From Herbidospora solisilvae (lineage in GTDB: Bacteria > Actinomycetota > Actinomycetes > Streptosporangiales > Streptosporangiaceae), in assembly GCF_009901565.1 (NCBI RefSeq), contig NZ_WXEW01000005.1, positions 611,186 to 675,185 of the forward strand: DNA of 64,000 bases, given 5' to 3'. Below are positions 1 through 8,778 of the stretch, in pieces. The translations under genes were made by a program, and so were the position numbers. Below the pieces are notes generated by a model. The model searched no databases and had not been told where the DNA came from. It saw only the letters and a list, made by a program, of their open reading frames with translations. Position 1 is the stretch's first letter. Every line of letters starts with the position of its first letter.

Positions 1-120
1 AGGTCGGAGTTGAGGTCGGAGTTGAGGTCGGAGTTGAGGTCGGAGTTGAGGTCGGAGTTGAGGTCGGAGTTGAGGTCGGAGTTGAGGTCGGAGTTGAGGT
101 CGGAGTTGAGGTCGGAGTTG
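1..120. repeat. Ten perfect 12-bp tandem repeats in the stalk of the DUF3494 gene
   Basis: The unit aggtcggagttg occurs ten times without a mismatch and may continue to the left. On the coding (minus) strand each unit encodes Ser-Thr-Pro-Thr. From 121 to about 298 the array becomes degenerate Thr-Pro coding repeats. The 12-bp unit is a multiple of three, so copy number change lengthens the stalk without a frameshift. Confidence 0.97.
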
Positions 121-1033
121 AGGTCGGCGTCGGAGTAGGCGTCGGGGTGAGTGTCGGAGTCGGAGTCGGAGTAGGCGTCGGAGTAGGCGTCGGGGTGGGC
201 GTCGGCGTGGGGGTGGGTGTAGGCGTGGGGGTGGGTGTAGGAGTCGGAGTAGACGTGGGTGTAGACGTCGGGGTGGGCGTCGGCGTCGGTGTCGGGGCGC
301 AGATGGTCCTGGTGATGACGTTGGTGTCGAGGGTGACGGAGCCGTTGAGGGCCAGGGCCCGCCCCATGATCGTGGTGCCGGTGGTCGCGGTGATCGACGT
401 CAGGGCCAGGATGTTGCCGACGAAGGTGGAGCCGGTGCCCAGCACAGCGGAGCTGCCGACCTGCCAGAACACGTTGCAGGCCTGGGCGCCGTTGATGAGG
501 TTGACGCTGGAGGCCGACGCGGTGGTGAGCGCCGAACCGATCTGGAAGATCCAGACGGCCGACGGGTCACCCTGGGCGTCGAGGGTGAGGGTCCCGGTCA
601 GGCCGGCCGAGCTCGTGGCGTTGTAGACGCCCGCGACGAGAGTCTGCCCGCCGAGGTCGCCGACGATGGGGCCGTCCGGCGCCCGCCCGGCGGCGTCGTT
701 GTAGGCGGTGACCAGGTCGTTCTGGGCCTGGAGCGCGACGTTGTCGGCGGCGTGCTGGGTCCCGTTGATGATGCCGGGCGGAAAGCCGACGATCGCCGCG
801 CCGGGGCTCACGCCCACGTCCCCGGTGATCACGCTGGGGCCGGTGTTGGTGACCGTCTGACCGCCCAGCACGGCGAAGGCGAGCGTCGTGCCCAGACCCA
901 CGGGGGCCGGGGCGGCGTCCGCGGAACGCGGGATGGTGAAGAGCACCAGCAAGGGGGCGAGTACGGCGATCGCCACCACCCAGAGGAGTCCCGGTTGGGC
1001 TGGCAAGCGCCTGCGAGTGAATACGTCTTTCAC
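1..1033 (-). CDS. Secreted ice-binding-like (DUF3494) protein, partial
   Basis: The frame opens at a GTG (1033-1031) and stays open to the left window edge, so the C-terminus is missing. Residues 1 to about 41 form a signal peptide: basic start, hydrophobic stretch, then an Ala-rich cleavage region (SADA). The next 200 residues have the DUF3494 pattern ([20 protein letters not shown] near the start, then repeated short beta-strand motifs and a VWIFQIGS strand), the beta-solenoid fold of ice-binding and some adhesin proteins. After a CAP motif near base 300 the chain becomes almost pure Thr-Pro/Ser, probably a wall-spanning or glycosylated stalk. In non-polar actinomycetes the role is more likely surface adhesion than ice binding; that is inference. 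The ribosome binding site is weak (AGAGAG). A C-terminal anchor would lie outside the window. Confidence 0.85.
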   Translation of the reverse strand, partial: MKDVFTRRRLPAQPGLLWVVAIAVLAPLLVLFTIPRSADAAPAPVGLGTTLAFAVLGGQTVTNTGPSVITGDVGVSPGAAIVGFPPGIINGTQHAADNVALQAQNDLVTAYNDAAGRAPDGPIVGDLGGQTLVAGVYNATSSAGLTGTLTLDAQGDPSAVWIFQIGSALTTASASSVNLINGAQACNVFWQVGSSAVLGTGSTFVGNILALTSITATTGTTIMGRALALNGSVTLDTNVITRTICAPTPTPTPTPTSTPTSTPTPTPTPTPTPTPTPTPTPTPTPTPTPTPTPTLTPTPTPTPTSTPTSTPTSTPTSTPTSTPTSTPTSTPTSTPTSTPTSTPT

Positions 1034-1338
1034 GCGAAATATCTCTCTAATCGGCATATGTCGCAAATCGGCATTCCAGTGGCATTTGGGCGTTATAAGT
1101 AGCCCGTACCAAAAGAACGCCGCGTGGGATAATGGACAATCGACAGCTTACGTAGCGGCCGAGTCGATTTCCGGGCAGGAATCGATTGGCCGACGAGAAG
1201 AACTGCTCATTTCTCCGCCATGTGCGAGGAAACCGTGGGAAATAAATGCGGGCGGCCCCCACGCCTGACGTCATATTCACCGGACCGCGACCTAAACTCG
1301 GCCTCCGAAGTCGGCCCGAATGCCAGCGGGAGTTCTCC
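1034..1338. other. Divergent intergenic region
   Basis: About 300 bases between the DUF3494 gene and the L,D-transpeptidase. It is AT-richer than its surroundings (1030-1150) and should hold promoters for both. An imperfect inverted repeat lies at about 1158-1192 (GTCGATTTCC against GGAATCGAT). I see no convincing gene in it. Confidence 0.5.
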
Positions 1339-2157
1339 TTGCACGACAGAACCAGATTCAGCCCGCTGGGAAACGCGATCACCGTCCTGGCCGTGACACT
1401 GGCCGTCGGCGCCTGCGGAACGACGGTCCCCACGCCACCGGCTGTCGCACCGCCACCGCCGTCTGCGGTCCTGCCGGAACCGGTCCCGTCCGATCGGATG
1501 GCCGAGCTGCCGCTCACCACGACCTACACGACTCTTCCGGCCGCGCCCCGGGACCCGGCGCCGACCGATCCCACCAGTGGGCTGGTGCTGCATCCGACGA
1601 CGACGCAGGTGGTGTACGCCCACCCGGGCGGCCCACCCGTCGCGAGACTGCCGGTGACCCAGCTCAAGAGCCCCACCTGGGTGCCGGTGATCGCGACGCG
1701 ACCGGGATGGGAGCAGGTGCTGCTCCCGAGCCGCCCGAACGGATCGGCCGGATGGATCTACGTCGGCGGCGGAGGGGTGCAGAAGGCACGCAGCCCCTAT
1801 CGAGTGGAGGTCGAGACGGCCACCCGCACCCTCACCGTCCACCACTCCGGCCGGAAACTGGGGTCATGGAAGGTGGCCGTGGGCGCACCCGAGACGCCCA
1901 CCCCCATCGGCAGGACCTTCGTCCTCGCGGCGGTGTCGCCGACCTACCCGGGCTACGGCTCCCTCGTGCTCCCCCTGGGAACGCATTCGACCACCCTGCA
2001 CACCTTCGACGACGGACCGGCGACCGTCGCCATGCACGGCTGGCAGGACCAGGAGATCTTCGGGCAGCCGGTCAGCCACGGGTGCATCCGGCTACCCGAC
2101 GCGGCGCTGCGTGTGATGTCGCGCGTCCCCTTGGGCACTCCCGTCCTCATCTCCTGA
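1339..2157 (+). CDS. L,D-transpeptidase (YkuD), lipoprotein
   Basis: Peptidoglycan 3-3 cross-linking enzyme, outside the membrane. I chose the TTG at 1339 because GGGAG lies just before it and it puts a classic lipoprotein signal at the N-terminus, ending in a LAVGAC lipobox. A Pro-rich linker and an SH3-like region (PTWVPVIATRPGWEQVLLP) follow. The C-terminal YkuD domain carries MHGW and the catalytic SHGCIRLP motif, with the nucleophile Cys and the His intact. The chain is 272 residues, the usual size for a short actinobacterial Ldt. An upstream start at 1246 is possible but would bury the signal peptide. Confidence 0.9.
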   Translation: MHDRTRFSPLGNAITVLAVTLAVGACGTTVPTPPAVAPPPPSAVLPEPVPSDRMAELPLTTTYTTLPAAPRDPAPTDPTSGLVLHPTTTQVVYAHPGGPPVARLPVTQLKSPTWVPVIATRPGWEQVLLPSRPNGSAGWIYVGGGGVQKARSPYRVEVETATRTLTVHHSGRKLGSWKVAVGAPETPTPIGRTFVLAAVSPTYPGYGSLVLPLGTHSTTLHTFDDGPATVAMHGWQDQEIFGQPVSHGCIRLPDAALRVMSRVPLGTPVLIS

Positions 2158-2734
2158 CCAGCCCACGGGCTGCCGAGAGCGGCCTCTCCTCCACCGCTCG
2201 GAGGCGCCGCCGAACGAGTCCCGAGCACGACCATATCCCTTCACGGTCAGGCGACAGACGTGTCCGGTCGTCGGTGGCCCGGCTGGCGGCGCGTGATCTG
2301 ATGGCGTCGTGCCGGGAGTTCCGGTGAGCGCTCAGTGCGCGGCCGGGTGACTCGGCCATTGGTGGTCCATTGTGGAGAGCGGCTGTTGCCGACTCAGGCA
2401 TATCGAGACCCACGTCATGTGAAGCGAGGCCCTTCCAAGGTGCGCGAGGGGCGGAGCCCTTCGCCAAGAGTGCAGCGAGGTAGCCGCTTGGCATGGTACG
2501 AACTCGCGAACTCGGCAAGAGACGTCGCAAACGCACAAGGTAGGTATTCAGATTGCTCCGAGCGGACGCCGATGGCTCCCCGTGCCACAGCCGCTCGATG
2601 AGACGCCCCTTTCTGTCACCTCATAACAGCTCTGGCGGTTTTCCTCAGTGGTGTCACACGGTTCGCGCTGGCAATCACCTTTTATCTCGCCGTGTCTGAG
2701 CTGACTCGACCACGGCGTACATCGACTCACGCCG
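2158..2734. other. Non-coding stretch with repeat debris
   Basis: No gene is supported here. The stretch contains one copy of a GC-rich repeat (2421-2480) and otherwise unremarkable sequence. Together with the pseudogene and the second repeat copy up to 3208 it looks like a decaying spacer in front of tRNA-Lys. Confidence 0.5.
2421..2480. repeat. Copy 1 of a 60-bp GC-rich dispersed repeat
   Basis: It shares the core gcgaggggcggagccctt with the copy at 3000-3059, with few differences over 60 bases. The core is an imperfect inverted repeat able to form a hairpin. Confidence 0.8.
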
Positions 2735-2975
2735 GCCATGACACCTCGCGAAGGCGGTGCATAAGTCGCACTCCCAGGTGCCGAACGTCTTGTGGTGGGG
2801 CTGGTGGCCCGGCTCCAGGACGTTGAAGTCGCCGGCGATGGCGATCGGGCGGATCACCGCGAGGTCGTCCGCCATTTTCGGCAGATAGGCCGTCACCGCA
2901 TTCTGAAGGCGCGCTTGTCGCCGTGGCGGCGATCTTTGTGGTCGCGGGAGGGTACGTACAGCCCAATATTTTCGC
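2735..2975 (-). pseudogene. Remnant of an endonuclease/exonuclease/phosphatase (EEP) family gene
   Basis: Two adjoining minus-strand frames together spell EEP family sequence. The upstream piece reads NIGLYVPSRD...GDKRAF (about 2975-2905). The downstream piece continues NAVTAYLPKMADD, then the family motif IAGDFNVLEPGHQPHH and FGTWE (2903-2735). The change of frame at 2904/2905 is explained by loss of a single C. Both ends are truncated: the 5' side stops where GC-rich repeat sequence begins, and the 3' side stops before the catalytic C-terminal part. The coding pieces are little diverged, so the loss looks fairly recent. Confidence 0.8.
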
Positions 2976-2999
2976 GAGCGAAGCGAGCTCCATCCGAGC

Positions 3000-3059
3000 G
3001 CAGCGAGGCCTTTCCAGGGAGCGCGAGGGGCGGAGCCCTTCGCAAGGAGCGCAGCGACC
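3000..3059. repeat. Copy 2 of the 60-bp GC-rich repeat
   Basis: Same orientation as the copy at 2421-2480. It lies 25 bases from the point where the nuclease pseudogene loses its 5' end. Further G/C-run hairpins follow at 3090-3155 (gggggcgaagccccc and a G6/C6 stem). Confidence 0.8.
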
Positions 3060-3155
3060 CAGAGCGACAGCGATGTCGGGCCGCGACAGCGGCCAGGGGG
3101 AGCGTGAGGGGGCGAAGCCCCCTGACATCGGGGGGTTCGGGGGGTCGTCCCCCCG

Positions 3156-3208
3156 TAGAAAAAGGAACGGCTTGTGACAGCCGCCCGAAGGGCGTCAACC
3201 ACAAGCCG
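3156..3208 (-). terminator. Intrinsic terminator downstream of tRNA-Lys
   Basis: The stem CGGCTTGTG/CACAAGCCG (3168-3176 with 3200-3208) encloses an inner hairpin, and on the minus strand it is followed by a T-rich run (complement of 3159-3163). It lies 10 bases past the tRNA 3' end. Confidence 0.8.
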
Positions 3209-3217
3209 TGACGAAAG

Positions 3218-3289
3218 TGGGGCGCCAGGGATTCGAACCCTGAACCTACGGATTAAAAGTCCGGAGCTCTGCCGTTGAGCTAGCACCCC
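3218..3289 (-). tRNA. tRNA-Lys (TTT)
   Basis: A 72-nt cloverleaf with acceptor GGGGTGC/GCGCCCC, T-arm GGTTCGAATCC-type sequence and anticodon loop CTTTTAA, giving anticodon TTT. CCA is not fully encoded. A terminator follows. Confidence 0.95.
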
Positions 3290-3358
3290 TCGTCTGCAGG
3301 GTACAGCGATCGTCTCACCGGAGCGAAGCAGTTCCCTGTGATCAGCCTACCGGCCGCC

Positions 3359-4510
<1,152 letters not shown>

Positions 4511-4589
4511 GATTGCAGCGTATCGGGGCGGCGTCGGGGTAGGGCCAGGGGGAATCCCGATGTGCCATAGACGACAAAAGGGGCACGCT

Positions 4590-4994
4590 ATGGACATGAA
4601 CGAGATACAGCCCAGTGGACACGTCAAGCAGCTACGCCGGACTCGCAACGGCCGGATCGTCGCCGGGGTCTGCTCCGGGGTCGGTCAGTACATCGGCATC
4701 GACCCGAACATCCTGCGGATCGTTCTCGCGGTCGCGTCGTTCTTCGGCGGCCTCGGTGTCGGCATCTACGCCGTCGCCTGGCTCCTGATCCCGAGCGAGG
4801 AGAAGAACGCTTCGATCGTCCAGGACCTCATCGAGAAGAACAAGGACAACCCGACCTGGCTCGACGCCAAGGCCAAGGCGCAGGAGGGGTGGGCCAAGGC
4901 GACCAAGTCGCACAACGGCCACAAGACGTCGGCCACGCCGGTCGACCCTTACACCACCCACCCGTACGCCCAGACGAAGCAGCCGAACGACTGA
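4590..4994 (+). CDS. PspC domain protein
   Basis: A 134-residue protein with one PspC domain (about residues 14-62): RNGRIVAGVCSGVGQYIG, then a hydrophobic segment ending in AVAWLLIP. PspC proteins sense or buffer membrane stress; in actinomycetes small stand-alone copies are common and unassigned. The C-terminal half is charged, Lys- and Ala-rich and probably cytoplasmic. The start at 4590 is set by AAAAGGGG 7 bases upstream. Its stop abuts that of the convergent MFS gene with no gap. Confidence 0.85.
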   Translation: MDMNEIQPSGHVKQLRRTRNGRIVAGVCSGVGQYIGIDPNILRIVLAVASFFGGLGVGIYAVAWLLIPSEEKNASIVQDLIEKNKDNPTWLDAKAKAQEGWAKATKSHNGHKTSATPVDPYTTHPYAQTKQPND

Positions 4995-6281
4995 TCACGA
5001 GGTGTGCACCTTGGCGATGATCTCCGTTCGGGATTCCGTCCACGCGATGGCCAGGATGGCCGCGGCGCTCAGCCCGGCCACCCCGGCCAGCGCCACGACC
5101 GGTTCCGGGCCGAGGATCTGCGCGAGCGCGCCGCCGATGAGGATGCCCACACCCTGTGAGGCCAGCAGGCCTGACTGGACCAGGCCGAACGCCTGACCCC
5201 GTCGTTCGGGGGGCACACACTGGACGAAGGCGGCGTTGGCCGCGAGCTGGTATGCGCCTCCCACGCCGGACAGGACCCACAACACCAGCACGATCTCCAA
5301 CGGCGGGCGCATGGCGCACACGACCAGCGGAGCGCAGGTCAGCATGGCCATCCAGCCCATCGTCTTGAGACGGGTGCTGGGATTGACGAACCTGCTGAAA
5401 AGGAACGCCCCGAGGACCGTGCCGGTCGGCATGGCGGCCATGAGCAGGCCCGTGATCACGGGCACCGGGAGACCGCCGTCGTCGAGTTCGGCCGCGTAGG
5501 GGACCGCGATTCCCTCGGGCAGCACGTAGAAGCCGCACAACCACGCGAAGAGCACGAGGGTGCGCAGCCGCCGGTCGCCGAAGACCAGGCGGGCGCCCGC
5601 GGCGGTCATCGTCCACATCGACGGCTTTCCGCCGTCGGCCGACACGGTCGCCGATCTGCGGCTCACCCCGGCGACGATGATGAGCGCCGAGGCCAGGAAC
5701 GTGGCGCAGTCGAGCGCCAGCGCCCTATAGGGGCCCAGGCCCGCGATGACGGCCCCGCCCGCGGCGAATCCGAGCATCTGGACGGCCTGGTTCGTCATGT
5801 TCTGCAGGGCGCTGCCGGCGACGTATCGATCGCCTTCGAGGATCTCGGGCAGCAGCGCGGCCCGCGCGGCCGAGAACGGCGCGCTGAGCAGCACCACCAG
5901 GAAGACCAGCACGCACAACACCGGGAACGGGGTGCCCGGGATCGCCATGATCGCGACCATGAGGGCGCGCAGGATGTCGCAGACCAGCATGACCCGGCGG
6001 CGCGGGTAGCGGTCGGCGAGGCCGGCCAGCAGCGGGCCGCCCAGGATCGGCGGCAGGTAGGTCAGCGCGTAGACGGCCGCCGTGGCGAGCGCCGACTGGG
6101 TGCGGTTGAACACCAGGACCGCCAGGGCGACCTGCGCGAGCTGGTCGCCGAGCAGGGACAACCCCTGGCCGAGCCACAGCGCCCGGAATTCCTTGATTGC
6201 GATGACTTCGCCGTATGTCGCTTGGCGCTCCGCTGGACGGCGGTGTTTCCCCGGCAGTTTTCCGGGCTTCGTGGCCGCCAT
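4995..6281 (-). CDS. MFS transporter (EntS/MFS_3-like exporter)
   Basis: A 428-residue protein with about 12 hydrophobic segments. The N-terminal part reads FRALWLGQGLSLLGDQLAQVALAVLVF, and the loop between helices 2 and 3 has GLADRYPRRR, the MFS motif A. This pattern fits the MFS_3 group, which includes enterobactin exporters and many unassigned actinomycete efflux pumps. A near-perfect 20-bp inverted repeat sits 28 bases upstream of the start, suggesting TetR-type repression by a regulator that is not next to it. Confidence 0.85.
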   Translation of the reverse strand: MAATKPGKLPGKHRRPAERQATYGEVIAIKEFRALWLGQGLSLLGDQLAQVALAVLVFNRTQSALATAAVYALTYLPPILGGPLLAGLADRYPRRRVMLVCDILRALMVAIMAIPGTPFPVLCVLVFLVVLLSAPFSAARAALLPEILEGDRYVAGSALQNMTNQAVQMLGFAAGGAVIAGLGPYRALALDCATFLASALIIVAGVSRRSATVSADGGKPSMWTMTAAGARLVFGDRRLRTLVLFAWLCGFYVLPEGIAVPYAAELDDGGLPVPVITGLLMAAMPTGTVLGAFLFSRFVNPSTRLKTMGWMAMLTCAPLVVCAMRPPLEIVLVLWVLSGVGGAYQLAANAAFVQCVPPERRGQAFGLVQSGLLASQGVGILIGGALAQILGPEPVVALAGVAGLSAAAILAIAWTESRTEIIAKVHTS

Positions 6282-6308
6282 TTCTCTCCGCTGGGCTCAG
6301 GCCGTAGC

Positions 6309-6332
6309 TGACACACTGTGTTCAGTATGTCA
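6309..6332. promoter_or_regulatory. Palindromic operator upstream of the MFS gene
   Basis: The arms TGACACACTG and CAGTATGTCA (one mismatch in ten) are separated by 4 bases. The size and symmetry fit a TetR-family operator. It lies in the 90-base gap between the MFS start and the stop of the metallopeptidase gene. Confidence 0.6.
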
Positions 6333-6372
6333 CCTACAGTGCCTATAGCGCTCGCGAATCGCAACCTCGCGA

Positions 6373-6714
6373 CTACCACCCGAGGTCGTGGAGGCGGTCG
6401 TCGTCGATGCCGAAGTGGTGGGCGATCTCGTGGACCACCGTGATCTGAACCTCTTCGACGACGTCAGCCTCGGTTTCACAGATTGCCAAGGTCGGATTCC
6501 GGTAGATCTCGATGCGGTCGGGAAGCACTCCTGAGTACCACTCGCCCCGCTCCGTGAGTGGAATGCCGGTGTAGAGACCGAGGAGGCCAGTTTCGGGCGG
6601 ATCGTCCACGACCACGACGACGACGTTGTCCATGACTTTGGCCAGATCGGGCGGGATCAGGTCGAGTGCCTCGGCCACGAGCTCCTCGAACTTGCTCCTC
6701 GAGACGTCGATCAC
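6373..6714 (-). CDS. Small zincin-like metallopeptidase family protein
   Basis: A 113-residue cytoplasmic protein with the zinc motif VVHEIAHHFGIDD near the C-terminus, followed by RLHDLGW. These features define a conserved family of minimal metallopeptidases (MMP-like, DUF1025 type) found widely in actinobacteria. The substrate is unknown. It starts about 45 bases from the divergent metallophosphoesterase start. Confidence 0.88.
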   Translation of the reverse strand: MIDVSRSKFEELVAEALDLIPPDLAKVMDNVVVVVVDDPPETGLLGLYTGIPLTERGEWYSGVLPDRIEIYRNPTLAICETEADVVEEVQITVVHEIAHHFGIDDDRLHDLGW

Positions 6715-6760
6715 ACGTCAAATCTACTTCCCCGTGGTTTTCGGGTAGACAGGAAGGAAC

Positions 6761-8356
6761 GTGGATTTGCCGAAGTGGGGGGAATCCGTGGTCCGGTTTC
6801 TTCGAGGCCGGTTCATACGGTTTCTGACAGTCGTCGTCGTCGCCCTGGCCGGGGCCTGGCTGGGGCTTTTGTTCGGCGCGTCCGTACAGACGCCCATCGG
6901 CCCCGCCGACATCAACATGGCTCTGCGGCCCTCCTTCGACGGCGGCACGGTCGTCGACGTGCGGCCCCTGGGAACGCTCCGGTTCGACACCCACTCGGGG
7001 CCGGTGCAGCTCAACCTGAGCATCGAGGCGGTCCATCCCGAGGCCGCCGAGCAGATCCTGCAGAACCCCCGCTGGGCCGACCGGCTGCCCGAGACCATCG
7101 AGACCGACCTGATGGGCGGCGTACAGGATCTGCTGGTGAGGGCCGCGGTCGGCGCGGTGCTCGCCGGCTTCCTGGGCGGGCTGATCGTCTTCCGCGACGT
7201 CTTCCGCGGCCTGTGGAGCGGCCTGGGCTCGATCCTGCTGGTCGGCGCGATGGCCGTCACGGCCGCGCTGAGCTTCAACCCCCAGGCGATCGCCGAGCCC
7301 CGCTACACGGGCCTGCTGACCGGCGTGCCGTCACTGGTGGGCAACGCCCAGTCGATCGTCACCAAGTTCTCCGAATACCGGGGCCAGCTGGCCAAGCTCG
7401 TCACGAACATCAGCCGCCTGTACGAAGCGGGCTCGACCCTCCCCATCTACGATCCCGACCCCGACACGATCAGGGTGCTGCACATCTCCGACCTGCACAT
7501 CTACCCGCCGGGCTGGAACGTGGTCCGCTCCCTGATCGACCAGTTCAAGATCAACCTGGTCATCGACACCGGCGACATCAGCGACCACGGCACCAAGATC
7601 GAGAACTCCTTCGTCGAGGAGATCGGCGACCTGGGCATCCCCTACGTGTTCGTGCGGGGCAACCACGACTCCATGGAGACCCAGAAGGCGGTCGCCAAGC
7701 AGAAGAACGCGATCGTCCTGGACGACCGGGTCGCCGAGGTCGAGGGCCTGCGCATCTACGGCATCGGAGATCCGCGTTTCACCCCCGACAAGTCGGTCGA
7801 GGGCGACGAGAGCCCCGAGTCCCTGGCCGCCCTCGGGCGTGAGAAGGCCGCCGGCGTCGCGCCGCCCGAGTGGCCGCGCTCGTCGTCGACCACGGCGCCG
7901 CAGCGCTCTCCGGTCGATCTGGTGGCCGTCCACGACCCGACCATCGGGCGGGCCTTCTACGGGTCGGTCTCGCTGGTCCTGGCCGGGCACGTCCACGCCC
8001 GCTCGACCGAGTTGTCCCCGACCGGGACCCGGCTGATGGTCCAGGGGTCGACCGGCGGAGCGGGCCTGCGGGGCCTCGAACACGACGAGCCCACGCCACT
8101 CCAGGCCTCGGTTCTCTACTTCAGCAAGGACACCCACAGGCTCCAGGCCTGGGACGACATCACCGTCGGAGGGCTCGGGGAGCAACGTATCGCCGTGGAG
8201 CGGCAAATCGAGGCCGCGCCAGGTCGTACAATTTTCCCTGTGCCAGGGAACGCCCCGTCCCCGACGGGAACGATCACTGACACACCGTCGCCGGTCGCTT
8301 TGGCACAGAGGGCAAACGTCCCCTATGCTTCAGAGGTCCCCGACGGAGCGCGGTAA
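6761..8356 (+). CDS. Membrane-anchored metallophosphoesterase
   Basis: A GTG start at 6761 is preceded by GGAAGGA. The 531-residue chain has an N-terminal transmembrane helix (about 20-40), an extracytoplasmic region, and a hydrophobic pair at about 125-170. A calcineurin-like phosphoesterase domain follows, with the full metal-ligand series: ISDLHI, IDTGDISDHG, VRGNHDS, VHDP and AGHVHARS. The C-terminal 60 residues are Pro/Thr-rich and unstructured. Substrate unknown. The gene is immediately upstream of the tRNA cluster (21 bases), which could be co-transcribed with it. Confidence 0.9.
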   Translation: MDLPKWGESVVRFLRGRFIRFLTVVVVALAGAWLGLLFGASVQTPIGPADINMALRPSFDGGTVVDVRPLGTLRFDTHSGPVQLNLSIEAVHPEAAEQILQNPRWADRLPETIETDLMGGVQDLLVRAAVGAVLAGFLGGLIVFRDVFRGLWSGLGSILLVGAMAVTAALSFNPQAIAEPRYTGLLTGVPSLVGNAQSIVTKFSEYRGQLAKLVTNISRLYEAGSTLPIYDPDPDTIRVLHISDLHIYPPGWNVVRSLIDQFKINLVIDTGDISDHGTKIENSFVEEIGDLGIPYVFVRGNHDSMETQKAVAKQKNAIVLDDRVAEVEGLRIYGIGDPRFTPDKSVEGDESPESLAALGREKAAGVAPPEWPRSSSTTAPQRSPVDLVAVHDPTIGRAFYGSVSLVLAGHVHARSTELSPTGTRLMVQGSTGGAGLRGLEHDEPTPLQASVLYFSKDTHRLQAWDDITVGGLGEQRIAVERQIEAAPGRTIFPVPGNAPSPTGTITDTPSPVALAQRANVPYASEVPDGAR

Positions 8357-8376
8357 GGACAGAGAGAAATCTCTGC

Positions 8377-8449
8377 GCCCCCATCGTCTAGCGGCCTAGG
8401 ACACCGCCCTTTCAAGGCGGCGGCACGGGTTCGAATCCCGTTGGGGGCA
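8377..8449 (+). tRNA. tRNA-Glu (TTC)
   Basis: A 73-nt cloverleaf with acceptor GCCCCCA/TGGGGGC and anticodon loop CTTTCAA (anticodon TTC). First of three clustered tRNAs. Confidence 0.96.
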
Positions 8450-8545
8450 CGGAAGGGCCAGGAAAACGGCAGGTCGAAGACCTCCGAAGAACTGGTAAGC
8501 TACAAAAGCCGAAAGCGAAACGCCGGAAGCGAAGTAGCAAAGCAA

Positions 8546-8620
8546 GGTCCTGTAGAGCAGTTTGGAGTGCTCGCCACCCTGTCAAGGTGGAGGTCGCGGG
8601 TTCAAGTCCCGTCAGGACCG
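8546..8620 (+). tRNA. tRNA-Asp (GTC)
   Basis: A 75-nt cloverleaf with acceptor GGTCCTG/CAGGACC, anticodon loop CTGTCAA (anticodon GTC) and discriminator G. Confidence 0.96.
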
Positions 8621-8624
8621 CTTG

Positions 8625-8698
8625 GGTCAGGTAGCTCAGTTGGTACGAGCGACCGCCTGAAAAGCGGTAGGTCGGCGGTTCGACCCCGCCCCTGACCA
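8625..8698 (+). tRNA. tRNA-Phe (GAA), integration target
   Basis: Acceptor GGTCAGG/CCTGACC, anticodon loop CTGAAAA (anticodon GAA). It starts 4 bases after tRNA-Asp. Its 3' 44 nt, from the anticodon stem onward, are repeated perfectly at 24302-24345 as part of the 52-bp att repeat. Integration therefore left a complete tRNA on the left side. Confidence 0.96.
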
Positions 8699-8706
8699 CA
8701 TCTCTT
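8655..8706. other. attL core repeat
   Basis: 52 bases, from the 3' side of the tRNA-Phe anticodon stem through 8 bases past the tRNA end, identical to 24302-24353. Confidence 0.93.
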
Positions 8707-8718
8707 GAAGTGCAGCAA

Positions 8719-8750
8719 CGCCCAATCCAAGATCTCTGGATTGGGCGTTT
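8719..8750 (+). terminator. Intrinsic terminator after the tRNA cluster
   Basis: The perfect 11-bp stem CGCCCAATCCA/TGGATTGGGCG is followed by TTTG. A near-identical hairpin follows the right att repeat at 24366-24397. Confidence 0.8.
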
Positions 8751-8756
8751 GTCGTT

Positions 8757-8778
8757 GCTGCGTGTCTAACTGCGTGAC
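8757..8778. other. Candidate left arm-type integrase site
   Basis: A 22-bp sequence containing CTGCGTG twice (ending in AACTGCGTGAC) overlaps the int stop codon. It matches 24183-24204, just inside the right end, at 20 of 22 positions and in the same orientation. Paired repeats just inside both element ends are where tyrosine-integrase arm sites are expected. Confidence 0.5.

Noticed and set aside
147-626. Plus-strand frame rich in Gly-Val through the 5' repeat
   Set aside because: It is the complement of the Thr-Pro coding array of the DUF3494 gene; the minus strand shows a signal peptide and a recognisable domain.
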